Assembly: GCF_017794965.1 (NCBI RefSeq)
Contig: NZ_CP051240.1
Coordinates: 1,860,001-1,924,000 of the forward strand
Direction of reading: 5' to 3'
DNA length: 64,000 bases
DNA from: Alcanivorax sp.
Lineage (GTDB): Bacteria > Pseudomonadota > Gammaproteobacteria > Pseudomonadales > Alcanivoracaceae
A program made the translations under genes and the position numbers. Below, piece by piece: positions 51,276 through 60,208 of this stretch. Position 1 is the stretch's first letter. Each line of letters begins with the position of its first letter. A model generated the notes under the pieces. The model had not been told where the DNA came from. It made no database searches and saw only the letters and a program-made list of their open reading frames with translations.

Positions 51276-51303
51276 ATTAACTATTCACTGTTAACTATTA
51301 ACT
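51276..51303. repeat. Heptad array, ATTAACT family
   Basis: Units ATTAACT, ATTCACT, GTTAACT, ATTAACT, in a 37-base block identical to that at 10754-10790. It ends five bases before the glnS stop. Confidence 0.85.
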
Positions 51304-51307
51304 GCTC

Positions 51308-52990
51308 TTAATTGTCTTTGGGCCACGACTCCCGCAACCCCACCGTCTGGTTGAACACCAGCTTGTCCTCACTGCTGTCCTGGTCCACACAGAAGTAGCC
51401 TTCGCGCTCGAACTGGTAGCGGGTTTCAGCCAGCACGCCACGCAGCCCGGGCTCCACCAGACAGCCATCCAGAACCTGGAGCGACTCGGGATTGATGTTG
51501 TCGAGGAAGGTCTGTCCTTCCTCTACCTTGTCCGGGTTGGCCACGGTAAACAGCCGATCGTAGAGACGCACCTCACAGGGCAGCCCCTTGCTGGCGCTGA
51601 CCCAGTGAATGACACCGCGCAACTTGCCCTGCCCTTCGTCATTTTCCGGGTTCTTGCCAAGGGTGTTCGGGTCATAGGTGCAACGGATCTCAACAATCTC
51701 ACCGCTGTCATCCTTCACCACATCCGTGGCCCGGACCACGTAGCCATAACGCAGCCGAACCCGATCACCCAGCACCAGGCGCTTGAATTTCTTGTTGGCC
51801 TCTTCGCGGAAGTCCTCACGGTCGATATAGACCTCACGGGTCATGGGTACCTGACGGGTGCCCATACTTTCATTCTGCGGGTGCACCGGTGCAGTCAGCG
51901 ACTCTTCCTGTCCCTCTTCCCAGTTTTCGATGACCAGCTTGAGCGGATTCATCACACACATGGCACGGGGGGCATGCTGGTTCAGATCGTCCCGGATGGA
52001 CGCTTCCAGCATGGCCATATCCACCACGGAATCGGCACGGCTGACGCCCACGGACTCGCAGAAATGGCGAATGGACGCCGGCGTATAGCCACGCCGGCGC
52101 AGGCCGGAAATGGTCGGCATGCGCGGATCATCCCAACCCTCCACATGGCCCTCATCCACCAGCTGCTTCAGTTTGCGCTTGCTGGTGACCGTGTAGTTGA
52201 GATTGAGTCGGGCAAATTCGTACTGGCGCGGGGTGGCGGCCACCGAGGTATTCTCCACCACCCAGTCATAAAAGGGGCGATGGTCTTCGAATTCCAGGGT
52301 ACACAGGCTGTGGGTGATGCCCTCAATGGCATCGGACAGCGGGTGGGTGAAATCATACATAGGGTAAATGACCCACTTGTCACCCGTCTGGTGGTGGGTA
52401 GCCCGACGCACCCGGTAGAGCACCGGGTCACGCAGGTTCATATTCGGGCTGGCCAGATCAATCTTCGCCCTCAATACGGCCCCGCCGTCAGGGAACCCAC
52501 CGTCACGCATCTTCTCAAACTGTGCCAGCGCCTTTTCCGGGCTCTGGTCACGGTATTCGCTGGGCGTGCCCGCCTGCTGAGCCCAGCCACGCATTTCGCG
52601 GATCTGCTCCGGCGTGGACAGATCCACATAGGCCAGGCCTTTCTGGACCAGCTCCACCGCCAGTTCATACAACTGGTCGAAGTAACTGCTGGCGAAACGT
52701 ATCTCTCCCGCCCATTCGAACCCGAGCCACTCCACGTCCCGCTTGATGGACTGGATGTACTCGTCCTCTTCCTTTTCGGGGTTGGTGTCGTCAAAGCGCA
52801 GGTTGCAGGCACCCTGGTAGCTCTCGGCGATACCAAAATTCAGACAAATGGATTTGGCGTGACCGATGTGCAGGTAGCCATTGGGCTCCGGCGGGAAACG
52901 GGTGACCACCTGACCGTCATTTTTGCCCTCTGCGAGGTCGCGATCGATGATCTGTCTGATAAAATTGCTGGGCGCTTTGGTTTCGCTCAT
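51308..52990 (-). CDS. glnS: Glutaminyl-tRNA synthetase
   Basis: A 560-residue class I GlnRS. The HIGH motif is at 41-44 (GYLHIGHAK) and the KMSKS equivalent is VTSKRKLKQLV. Acceptor-binding and two C-terminal beta-barrel domains complete the usual length (E. coli 554). It charges tRNA-Gln. It is divergent from ppiB with a 132-base promoter gap and convergent with folD. Confidence 0.97.
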   Translation of the reverse strand: MSETKAPSNFIRQIIDRDLAEGKNDGQVVTRFPPEPNGYLHIGHAKSICLNFGIAESYQGACNLRFDDTNPEKEEDEYIQSIKRDVEWLGFEWAGEIRFASSYFDQLYELAVELVQKGLAYVDLSTPEQIREMRGWAQQAGTPSEYRDQSPEKALAQFEKMRDGGFPDGGAVLRAKIDLASPNMNLRDPVLYRVRRATHHQTGDKWVIYPMYDFTHPLSDAIEGITHSLCTLEFEDHRPFYDWVVENTSVAATPRQYEFARLNLNYTVTSKRKLKQLVDEGHVEGWDDPRMPTISGLRRRGYTPASIRHFCESVGVSRADSVVDMAMLEASIRDDLNQHAPRAMCVMNPLKLVIENWEEGQEESLTAPVHPQNESMGTRQVPMTREVYIDREDFREEANKKFKRLVLGDRVRLRYGYVVRATDVVKDDSGEIVEIRCTYDPNTLGKNPENDEGQGKLRGVIHWVSASKGLPCEVRLYDRLFTVANPDKVEEGQTFLDNINPESLQVLDGCLVEPGLRGVLAETRYQFEREGYFCVDQDSSEDKLVFNQTVGLRESWPKDN

Positions 52991-53122
52991 TGCCTTCGCC
53001 GGATACAGTGAAAATAAAGGTGCGCTAGTGTACAGTGCAGCCCCCCTCAGTCAAAGACTCCGGGCCTGCACATCGGCAATTTACGCCATGGCTTACAAGC
53101 TCGACCAGTGGAGAGATACCCA

Positions 53123-53620
53123 ATGAAAGTGGTGCTGAATACAACCTACGGCAAAATCACCCTGCAACTGGACGCAGAAAAAGCGCCTTTAACCACCGAG
53201 AACTTCGTGCAATACGTCAAGGATGGTCATTTTGACGGCACCATTTTCCATCGTGTGATCAGCAACTTCATGATCCAGGGCGGTGGTTTCACCGAAGACA
53301 TGCAGCAGAAACCCACCCGTGACCCGATCCAGAACGAAGCTGGCAACGGCCTGTCCAACAAGGTGGGCACTGTCGCCATGGCGCGCACCCCGGATCCGCA
53401 CTCTGCCTCTGCCCAGTTCTTCATCAACGTGGCCGACAACCACTTCCTGGACAAGGAGCGCAGCCAGGACGGTTGGGGCTATGCCGTGTTTGGTGAAGTG
53501 GCTGAAGGGATGGACGTGGTCGAGAAGATTCGTGGCGTAGCCACCGGCAACGCAGGCTTCCACCAGGACGTGCCGGTAGAGCCGGTACTGATCGAATCTG
53601 CCGAGCTGGTCGGGGAGTAA
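53123..53620 (+). CDS. ppiB: Cytoplasmic cyclophilin PpiB
   Basis: A 165-residue cyclophilin-type peptidyl-prolyl isomerase without a signal peptide. Core motifs FHRVISNFMIQGGGF (catalytic R near 44), SASAQFFINVADN and WGYAVFGEV are present. Start ATG 53123 with GGAGAG about eight bases upstream; the in-frame ATG at 53108 is less well placed. Five bases separate it from the exported cyclophilin gene, forming a ppiB-ppiA-lpxH operon. Confidence 0.95.
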   Translation: MKVVLNTTYGKITLQLDAEKAPLTTENFVQYVKDGHFDGTIFHRVISNFMIQGGGFTEDMQQKPTRDPIQNEAGNGLSNKVGTVAMARTPDPHSASAQFFINVADNHFLDKERSQDGWGYAVFGEVAEGMDVVEKIRGVATGNAGFHQDVPVEPVLIESAELVGE

Positions 53621-53625
53621 GCCTC

Positions 53626-54216
53626 ATGCGCCTTGTTGTTGCCCTCTTCGCCCTGCTCCCCTGCCTGTTGCTGGCCAACCCCACGGTTCGCCTGGAAACT
53701 ACGGCCGGGCCGGTGACTGTGGAGCTGTTTGAGGACAAAGCCCCACAGACCGTTGCCAACTTTCTGCAATATGTGGACAGCGGCTTCTATGATGGCACCC
53801 TGTTCCACCGTGTGATCAAGAACTTCATGATCCAGGGCGGCGGCTTCGACAAAGACGGGCAACGCAAGGCCACCCGGTCCCCGATCCAGAATGAAGCGGA
53901 CAATGGCCTGAGCAACCGTCGTGGCACCCTGGCCATGGCGCGCACCGGCAACCCGCACTCAGCAACAGCCCAGTTCTTCATCAATCTGGTGGATAACCGT
54001 AACCTGGACTTCACCAGTAAAAGCCAGCGTGGATGGGGTTATGCGGTGTTCGGCAAGGTCACCGAAGGCATGAATGTGGTGGACAACATTGCCCGCGAGC
54101 GCACCACCAGCCAGCGCCTCAGCGGCATGATGGCACGCGATGTGCCCGAAGTGCCGATCCTGATCACCAAGGCGTACCGTCTGGGTGAAAACAGCGGTGA
54201 ACAGGCAGATCAGTAA
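53626..54216 (+). CDS. Periplasmic cyclophilin (PpiA-like)
   Basis: A 196-residue cyclophilin with a Sec signal peptide (LVVALFALLPCLLLA). It is strongly similar to the preceding PpiB (FHRVIKNFMIQGGGF, SATAQFFINLVDN, WGYAVFGKV), so the two look like a tandem duplication with one copy exported. It catalyses proline isomerisation in the periplasm. GGAGTAAGCCTC precedes the ATG, overlapping the ppiB end. Confidence 0.9.
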   Translation: MRLVVALFALLPCLLLANPTVRLETTAGPVTVELFEDKAPQTVANFLQYVDSGFYDGTLFHRVIKNFMIQGGGFDKDGQRKATRSPIQNEADNGLSNRRGTLAMARTGNPHSATAQFFINLVDNRNLDFTSKSQRGWGYAVFGKVTEGMNVVDNIARERTTSQRLSGMMARDVPEVPILITKAYRLGENSGEQADQ

Positions 54217-54221
54217 TTACC

Positions 54222-54953
54222 ATGGCGTATTCCCTGTTCATTTCTGATCTGCACCTGGATCCGGAACGTCCCGAGCACCTGGAGGCGCTCAAGACGCTAC
54301 TGGCTGAGCACGCCGGTCAGGCCGACGCGCTTTACGTTCTGGGTGACCTGTTCGAAGCCTGGATCGGCGACGACGATGACACCCCGTTCAACCAGGCCGC
54401 CATCGCTGCCTTCCGGCAGTTTTCCGACAGTGGCAGCAAGCTGTACTTCATGCATGGCAATCGTGACTTCCTGCTTGGTGAGGACTTTGCAACTGCCTGT
54501 GGTGGGACCTTTCTTGAAGAAGGCACGGTCGTGGATCTGTACGGTACTGCCGCCCAGCTGATGCATGGCGACAGCCTGTGCACCCTGGACACCGAGTATC
54601 AGCAATTCCGCGCCATGGCGCGCAGCCCGGAGTGGCAACAGGGAATGCTCTCGCAACCGCTGGAACAGCGCCGCATGATCGCCCAGGGCATGCGCATGCA
54701 AAGCCAGGGCAAGAACGCCAATAAAGCGGAAAACATCATGGATGTGACTCCGGAAGAAGTGATCAAATCCATGGAAACCGCTGGCGTTCAGCATCTCATC
54801 CACGGCCACACGCATCGCCCCGATGTCCACGATGTTCGCCTGACTGACGGCACCGGCAAACGCTGGGTGCTGGGGGATTGGGGCAAGCTTGGGTGGCAGA
54901 TTGTGGCGGATAGTGAGCGGGGGTTGAGGCTGGAGAGCTTTGCGATCAGTTAA
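54222..54953 (+). CDS. lpxH: UDP-2,3-diacylglucosamine diphosphatase LpxH
   Basis: A 243-residue calcineurin-like phosphoesterase. Metal motifs in order: SDLHLD (D9, H11), GDLFEAWIGDD, HGNRDFLL, MHGDSLCT and HGHTHRP. It makes lipid X in lipid A synthesis. It follows ppiB as in E. coli and Pseudomonas. The TAA stop (54951-54953) is the first codon of a heptad array, so the repeat supplies the stop. Confidence 0.95.
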   Translation: MAYSLFISDLHLDPERPEHLEALKTLLAEHAGQADALYVLGDLFEAWIGDDDDTPFNQAAIAAFRQFSDSGSKLYFMHGNRDFLLGEDFATACGGTFLEEGTVVDLYGTAAQLMHGDSLCTLDTEYQQFRAMARSPEWQQGMLSQPLEQRRMIAQGMRMQSQGKNANKAENIMDVTPEEVIKSMETAGVQHLIHGHTHRPDVHDVRLTDGTGKRWVLGDWGKLGWQIVADSERGLRLESFAIS

Positions 54954-54971
54954 CAGTTAACAGTGAACAGT
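54951..54971. repeat. Heptad array, TAACAGT family (left arm)
   Basis: Units TAACAGT, TAACAGT, GAACAGT. The first contains the lpxH stop codon. It is the inverted partner of 55072-55092. Confidence 0.85.
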
Positions 54972-54984
54972 GCGCGTTCAGCGC

Positions 54985-55058
54985 AGGATGTTCATAAACG
55001 CATGAGGCCGCGCTCAGAGTATGGGCGCGGCCTCATGCGTTTAAGATCAAAACATCCT
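54985..55058. terminator. Long palindrome between convergent lpxH and miaE
   Basis: A perfect 18-base stem AAACGCATGAGGCCGCGC (54996-55013) and its complement (55025-55042) enclose an 11-base loop. AGGATGTT/AACATCCT (54985-54992, 55051-55058) extend it outward. It can act as a bidirectional terminator and is framed by the two heptad arms. Confidence 0.75.
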
Positions 55059-55071
55059 GATCCGCGACGCT

Positions 55072-55092
55072 GTTAACTATTCACTGTTAACT
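55072..55092. repeat. Heptad array, GTTAACT family (right arm)
   Basis: Units GTTAACT, ATTCACT, GTTAACT. It encodes the last residues of MiaE (GTVNSE) and its TAG stop (complement of 55077-55079). Confidence 0.85.
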
Positions 55093-55700
55093 GTTCCCTG
55101 CTTAGGGACGCCCGAATGAAACCGAAATTCCTCATCCGGCGTTTCGATCAGTTCCCGCTCCGCGTCCTTGAAGAACGCCACCCGCTCATCAATGGACTCG
55201 CCAGCATACTGCTCTGCCAGGCGCAGATAGTCTTCGTAGTGGCGGGATTCGCTTTTTAGCAGGTAGCGGTAATAGCGGCCCAACTCCTCGTCCACGTGGG
55301 GCGCCAGGGCGGCGAAGCGTTCGCAGCTTCTTGCTTCGATCAGGGCGCCGATGATCAAGGTGTCGACCAGACGCCCCGGCTCGGTGGTGCGCACATGCTT
55401 TCTCAGCCCCTGGGCATATCGGGCCGGTGACAGATGATCATAGGTCACCCCGCGCTCGCGCATGATCTGAATGACTTGCTCGAAATGCAGTAACTCCTCC
55501 CGGGCCAGCTGGCTCAGCGCATCCAGCAAATCGGGGCGATCCACGTAGCGGAACATCAGGTTCAGCGCGGTACTGGCCGCCTTCTTTTCGCAGTGGGCGT
55601 GGTCAATCAGCAGGATATCCGGATGCTGCAGAGCCCAATCAATCCAGGCTTGCGGAGTGGGGCAAGGAAGAAACTGCTGAATGTGGGTAATGTCGTGCAT
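55077..55700 (-). CDS. miaE: tRNA-(ms2io6A37) hydroxylase MiaE
   Basis: A 207-residue ferritin-like diiron hydroxylase. Carboxylate-bridged iron ligands are visible in HCEKKAAS (E39), REELLHFEQV (E69, H72) and the second pair in EARSCERF and ESRHYEDY. It hydroxylates the isopentenyl group of ms2i6A37 in tRNA using oxygen. The ATG at 55700 has GAGG upstream; the frame to 55928 would overlap the divergent acyltransferase gene. The C-terminal GTVNSE is encoded by a heptad array. Confidence 0.93.
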   Translation of the reverse strand: MHDITHIQQFLPCPTPQAWIDWALQHPDILLIDHAHCEKKAASTALNLMFRYVDRPDLLDALSQLAREELLHFEQVIQIMRERGVTYDHLSPARYAQGLRKHVRTTEPGRLVDTLIIGALIEARSCERFAALAPHVDEELGRYYRYLLKSESRHYEDYLRLAEQYAGESIDERVAFFKDAERELIETPDEEFRFHSGVPKQGTVNSE

Positions 55701-55818
55701 GGCATCCTCATGGTCGGCGCGCATTATAGCGGTCACAGGCCCTGCCAGCATCCCGGAACTTTTGCATTTCTCTGTCCCGCGTCTGGCGTCCAGCCGCTGG
55801 CGCTTTATACTCCACGCC

Positions 55819-56727
55819 ATGGGAAGAAAAACCAATCCACGCATCCAAACCTTCAAGGGCCGTCTGGCAGTCTGCATGCTGCGCCTGATCGGCTGCCTCC
55901 CCTTTGTCGCCAATCGCTGGCTGGCCACCCTGCTTGGTCATCTTGTCGCTGCCTTTCCTTCACAGGCACGAAGGGTATCCGAGGTCAACCTGGCGCTGTG
56001 CTATCCGGATAGACCTGAAGCGGAACGTCGCAAGTTGGCGCGTATCTCGCTGGTGGAAAGCATCAAGAATACCTTCGAAATTGCCCTGTTCTGGTCACGG
56101 CCGCAGGCTGGCATGGAACGCATCGTCAGTATAGACGGGGGCGATGCCCTGAAAGCCACCGTGGATGACGGCCACCCGGTGATGATCCTCGCCCCGCATC
56201 TGGGCTGCTGGGAAGTACTGAATTTCTGGCTGGCCGATCATTACGACCTGCATGTGATGTTCGCCCCATCAGGTCTGCCTGAAGTCGATCAGCTGGTTAA
56301 GCAGGGGCGGGAGCATTTTGGCTCTACCATGTACCCCACTACTGCACGTGGTGTTGCAGGGCTGGTACGGGCCATGCGCAAGGGAGCCATGACAGCCATT
56401 CTTCCGGACCAGGTTCCAGATCGTCGCAGTGGCCGGCATGCAGATTTTTATGGGCATCCCGCCTATACCGGCACCCTGGCCTGTAAGCTGATCCAGCAAA
56501 CCGGGGCTCGTCCCTTTATGGCATGGGCTCGCCGCCTGCCGGGTACCGCCGGGTTTGAACTGCGCTTCCGCCCTGCGGATTCCGCCATTGCCGATGTCGA
56601 CCTGGATACCTCCCTGTCGGCACTGAACCGCTCCATCGAAAAACTCATTGATGAGGGCCCGGAACAGTATCTGTGGAGCTACAAACGCTTCCGCCGCCCC
56701 CCCGCCGGTGAACATGCCCCCTATTGA
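55819..56727 (+). CDS. Lipid A biosynthesis acyltransferase (LpxL/HtrB family)
   Basis: A 302-residue inner-membrane acyltransferase. An N-terminal hydrophobic anchor (LAVCMLRLIGCLPFVANRWL) is followed by the catalytic HX4E motif H127-LGCW-E132 and the ILPDQVPDRRSG segment. It transfers a secondary acyl chain to the lipid A precursor. LpxL and LpxM cannot be separated here. Start ATG 55819 gives the family length; the upstream frame is antisense to miaE. Confidence 0.88.
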   Translation: MGRKTNPRIQTFKGRLAVCMLRLIGCLPFVANRWLATLLGHLVAAFPSQARRVSEVNLALCYPDRPEAERRKLARISLVESIKNTFEIALFWSRPQAGMERIVSIDGGDALKATVDDGHPVMILAPHLGCWEVLNFWLADHYDLHVMFAPSGLPEVDQLVKQGREHFGSTMYPTTARGVAGLVRAMRKGAMTAILPDQVPDRRSGRHADFYGHPAYTGTLACKLIQQTGARPFMAWARRLPGTAGFELRFRPADSAIADVDLDTSLSALNRSIEKLIDEGPEQYLWSYKRFRRPPAGEHAPY

Positions 56728-56795
56728 GTTGGCAGAAAGTGACCGCAAGTGATTATGAGTATTCACCCCATGAATGACCGCAACGGTCGTTTCGC

Positions 56796-56824
56796 TTAAC
56801 AGTTGATGCCGAATCGGCTATACT
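56796..56824 (+). promoter_or_regulatory. Predicted acnB sigma70 promoter
   Basis: TTAACA (56796-56801), 17 bases, TATACT (56819-56824), then GC-rich CCGCGCGC. The leader to the GTG start is about 90 bases. Confidence 0.75.
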
Positions 56825-56922
56825 CCGCGCGCAATTCCAACCCCCAGTTACACCCTAAAACGCTGATTTCCAAAAGAATTCAGCTGGATTCGTAACAGAA
56901 CGCCGAGCAAGAGGGAAACGCT

Positions 56923-59523
56923 GTGCTAGAAGCCTATCGCAAACATGTTGAAGAGCGCGCCGCAGAAGGTGTGCCGCCCAAGCCGCTGAACGAGCAGCAG
57001 GTCGCTGACCTGGTAGAGCTGCTGAAGAACCCGCCGGCTGGCGAAGAAGAATTCATTCAGGACCTGTTCGTTAACCGCGTTCCGCCGGGCGTGGACCAGG
57101 CCGCTTACGTAAAAGCAGCGTTCCTGAGCGCGATTGTTAAAGGCGAAGCCACTTCTCCCCTGATCGACAAGAAGCGTGCCGTTAAGCTGCTGGGCACCAT
57201 GCAGGGCGGCTACAACGTGGCTCCCATGATTGAAGCCCTGGACGATGCCGAGCTGGCCGACGTGGCCGCTGAAGAGCTCAAGCACACCCTGCTGGTCTTC
57301 GATGCATTCCACGACGTGGAAGACAAGATGAAAGCCGGCAACGCCAAGGCCAAGGAAGTCATCGAGTCCTGGGCTGAAGGTGAGTGGTTCACCCAGCGTG
57401 AAGATCTGGCCGAGAAAATGTCTCTGACCGTATTCAAGGTCACCGGCGAAACCAACACCGATGATCTGTCCCCCGCCCAGGACGCCTGGAGCCGCCCGGA
57501 CATCCCGGTTCACGCCAACGCCATGCTGAAGAATGCCCGTGAAGGCATCTTCCCCGAGAAAGACGGCGAGATCGGCCCTCTGAAGCAGATGGAAGAACTG
57601 AAGGCCAAAGGTCTGCCGGTTGCCTACGTGGGTGACGTTGTCGGTACGGGTTCTTCCCGTAAGTCTGCCACCAACTCTGTTCTGTGGCACTTCGGTGACG
57701 ACATTCCGAACGTACCGAACAAGCGCGCTGGCGGTGTATGTATCGGCGGCAAGATCGCCCCGATCTTCTTCAACACCATGGAAGATTCCGGCGCCCTGCC
57801 CTTCGAGTGCGACGTTTCCAAAATGGAAACCGGCGACCAAATCGACGTTTACCCGTTTGCCGGCAAGGTAGAGAAGAATGGCGAAGTGATCGCTGAATTC
57901 GATCTGCGTTCCCAGGTACTGCTGGACGAAGTACGTGCTGGTGGCCGTATCAACCTGATCATCGGTCGCGGTCTGACCACCAAGGCTCGTGAGTCTCTGG
58001 GTCTCGAGCCCAGCACCCTATTCCGCAAGCCGGAACAGCCGGGTGACACTGGCAAGGGTTACACCCTGGCCCAGAAGATGGTCGGCAAGGCCTGTGGCAT
58101 GGACGGTGTGCGCGCCGGCATGTACTGCGAGCCGAAGATGACCACTGTCGGTTCCCAGGACACCACTGGCCCGATGACCCGTGACGAGCTGAAGGATCTG
58201 GCCTGTCTGGGCTTCCAGGCTGACCTGGTCATGCAGTCCTTCTGTCACACCGCGGCCTACCCCAAGCCGGTAGACGTGGAAACCCAGCACACCCTGCCCG
58301 ACTTCATCATGAACCGTGGCGGTGTATCCCTGCGTCCGGGCGACGGCATCATCCACTCCTGGCTGAACCGTATGCTGCTGCCTGATACCGTCGGTACCGG
58401 TGGTGACTCCCACACCCGTTTCCCCATGGGCATCTCCTTCCCGGCCGGTTCCGGTCTGGTTGCCTTTGCTGCTGCCACCGGCGTTATGCCGCTGGATATG
58501 CCGGAATCCGTTCTGGTGCGCTTCAAGGGCAAGCGTCAGCCTGGCATCACCCTGCGTGATCTGGTACACGCCATCCCCATGCAGGCCATCAAGGAAGGTC
58601 ACCTGACCGTGGCGAAAGCCGGCAAGGTAAACGTCTTCAATGGCCGCATCCTGGAGATCGAAGGTCTGGAAGAGCTGACCGTCGAGCAGGCGTTCGAGCT
58701 GTCTGACGCCTCCGCCGAGCGCTCCGCTGCCGGTTGTACCATCACCCTGTCCGAAGACAGCGTGACCGAGTACCTGAAGTCCAATATCACCATGCTCAAG
58801 TGGATGATTGCCAACGGTTACGGCGATGCCCGTACCATTGAGCGTCGTATCTCCGGCATGGAAGAGTGGCTGGCCAACCCGACGCTGATGCGTGCTGACG
58901 CCGATGCCGAGTACCACACCGTCATCGAAATCGACATGGATCAGATCAAAGAGCCGGTACTGTGTTGCCCGAACGACCCGGACGATGCCAAGACCCTGTC
59001 CGACGTGGCTGGCGCCAAGATCGACGAAGTGTTCATCGGTTCCTGTATGACCAACATTGGTCACTTCCGCGCTGCCGGCAAACTGCTGCAGAAAGTGGAA
59101 AGCGGCACCATGCCGACCCGTCTGTGGATCGCTCCGCCGACCAAGATGGATCAGCACCAGCTGACCGAAGAAGGCTACTACAACATCTTCGGCAGCGCCG
59201 GTGCGCGTACCGAGATGCCGGGCTGCTCCCTGTGCATGGGTAACCAGGCTCGCATCGCGCCGAAGTCCACTGCGGTATCCACCTCCACCCGTAACTTCCC
59301 GAACCGCCTGGGTCAGGGTGCGGATGTGTACCTGGCGTCTGCCGAGCTGGCGTCTGTGGCCTCCATCCTCGGCAAGCTGCCTACTGCAGCTGAGTACATG
59401 GAATACGCGAACACCATCGATTCCATGTCCTCCGAGATCTACCGTTACCTGAACTTCGACCAGCTGCCGGAGTACCAGGAAGTGGCAGACAGCGTGAAGA
59501 TCCCGGTTGCCCAGTCTGTCTAA
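56923..59523 (+). CDS. acnB: Aconitate hydratase B
   Basis: An 866-residue AcnB with the HEAT-like N-terminal domain, the swivel domain second, and the [4Fe-4S] catalytic domains. Cluster cysteines are C708 (GSCMTNIGH), C768 and C771 (GCSLCMGNQ). It isomerises citrate and isocitrate in the TCA cycle. Start GTG at 56923 with GAGGGA upstream. NfuA, encoded at 13821-14414, is the type of carrier that supplies such clusters. Confidence 0.97.
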   Translation: MLEAYRKHVEERAAEGVPPKPLNEQQVADLVELLKNPPAGEEEFIQDLFVNRVPPGVDQAAYVKAAFLSAIVKGEATSPLIDKKRAVKLLGTMQGGYNVAPMIEALDDAELADVAAEELKHTLLVFDAFHDVEDKMKAGNAKAKEVIESWAEGEWFTQREDLAEKMSLTVFKVTGETNTDDLSPAQDAWSRPDIPVHANAMLKNAREGIFPEKDGEIGPLKQMEELKAKGLPVAYVGDVVGTGSSRKSATNSVLWHFGDDIPNVPNKRAGGVCIGGKIAPIFFNTMEDSGALPFECDVSKMETGDQIDVYPFAGKVEKNGEVIAEFDLRSQVLLDEVRAGGRINLIIGRGLTTKARESLGLEPSTLFRKPEQPGDTGKGYTLAQKMVGKACGMDGVRAGMYCEPKMTTVGSQDTTGPMTRDELKDLACLGFQADLVMQSFCHTAAYPKPVDVETQHTLPDFIMNRGGVSLRPGDGIIHSWLNRMLLPDTVGTGGDSHTRFPMGISFPAGSGLVAFAAATGVMPLDMPESVLVRFKGKRQPGITLRDLVHAIPMQAIKEGHLTVAKAGKVNVFNGRILEIEGLEELTVEQAFELSDASAERSAAGCTITLSEDSVTEYLKSNITMLKWMIANGYGDARTIERRISGMEEWLANPTLMRADADAEYHTVIEIDMDQIKEPVLCCPNDPDDAKTLSDVAGAKIDEVFIGSCMTNIGHFRAAGKLLQKVESGTMPTRLWIAPPTKMDQHQLTEEGYYNIFGSAGARTEMPGCSLCMGNQARIAPKSTAVSTSTRNFPNRLGQGADVYLASAELASVASILGKLPTAAEYMEYANTIDSMSSEIYRYLNFDQLPEYQEVADSVKIPVAQSV

Positions 59524-59539
59524 GACGCGGTAATCGCTT

Positions 59540-59580
59540 CACCACAAAAAAGCCCGGCAATAAGCCGGGCTTTTTTGTGG
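59540..59580 (+). terminator. acnB terminator
   Basis: The stem CACAAAAAAGCCCGGC/GCCGGGCTTTTTTGTG with loop AATAA is long and symmetric, with T6. Confidence 0.92.
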
Positions 59581-59587
59581 GTACTAC

Positions 59588-59615
59588 GAGTTGAAAGTTC
59601 ATAGTTTAACGTTGA
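59588..59615. repeat. Heptad array, GAGTTGA family (left arm)
   Basis: Units GAGTTGA, AAGTTCA, TAGTTTA, ACGTTGA. It is an inverted match to 59721-59748. Confidence 0.75.
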
Positions 59616-59720
59616 AAAGCGCGAACTGATGGTAGTCGTAGCCTGAAAAGTAATAGCCACGCCCATGAGTTTCAGCGCGGGGGAAATCGTTAAACCATTA
59701 ACTGCACACCCTATTCGCGT

Positions 59721-59748
59721 TTCAACTTTAAACTTTGAACTTTCAACT
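59721..59748. repeat. Heptad array, TTCAACT family (right arm)
   Basis: Units TTCAACT, TTAAACT, TTGAACT, TTCAACT. It lies 13 bases before the thioesterase stop. Confidence 0.85.
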
Positions 59749-59761
59749 CGCTTTTAACCTC

Positions 59762-60196
59762 TCAGGCTTGCAACGCTTCCAGTGCATTCCTCAACCGCTC
59801 AGGAATCGGCACAGGCCTCCCCGTTTCGCGGTTCACAAATACGTGCACTACAAAGCCAGTAGCCTTGGCCGGGCCGGTTTCGCCGAATAGCGCCAGGCCA
59901 TAACGCACTGAGCTGGAACCCAGCTTGTCCACCTTCATGCCGATTGCCAACTTGTCCGGATAGGCCGCCGCTTCCAGATAATCACACCCGGAGCTGACCA
60001 CATAGGCAATGTGTTCGCCATCGTGGATATCCAGACCACCTTCATCAATTAGATAGCGGTTGATGGTGGAATCAAAGTAGCTGTAATAGACCACATTGTT
60101 GATGTGGCCATAGATGTCATTATCACGCCAGCGAGTATCTACCGGGCACAAATAGCCATACTCATCGCGTTCAGGCCGTGGGGCTTTATCAGTCAT
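59762..60196 (-). CDS. Hotdog-fold acyl-CoA thioesterase (4HBT family)
   Basis: A 144-residue 4HBT-type protein. The catalytic segment VDTRWRDNDIYGHINNVVYYSYFD carries the usual active-site aspartate (D in DNDIYGH), followed by SSVRYGLALF and GFVVHVFVNRETGRPVPIPE. It hydrolyses acyl-CoA esters; chain-length preference is unknown. The ATG at 60196 is 12 bases after the alcohol dehydrogenase stop, so the two form an operon. A GTG at 60205 is an alternative start. Confidence 0.85.
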   Translation of the reverse strand: MTDKAPRPERDEYGYLCPVDTRWRDNDIYGHINNVVYYSYFDSTINRYLIDEGGLDIHDGEHIAYVVSSGCDYLEAAAYPDKLAIGMKVDKLGSSSVRYGLALFGETGPAKATGFVVHVFVNRETGRPVPIPERLRNALEALQA

Positions 60197-60208
60197 CGTT
60201 CTCACTCT

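Larger units (their letters stand above)
51033..51307. other. Repeat-filled gap between convergent folD and glnS
   Basis: No gene. A hairpin-capped AACACGC array (51037-51080) lies on the folD side, an inverted REP pair (51109-51183) in the middle, a GC-rich hairpin AAGCCGCACCC/GGGCGCGGC at 51209-51235, and an ATTAACT array (51276-51303) beside the glnS stop. Confidence 0.7.
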
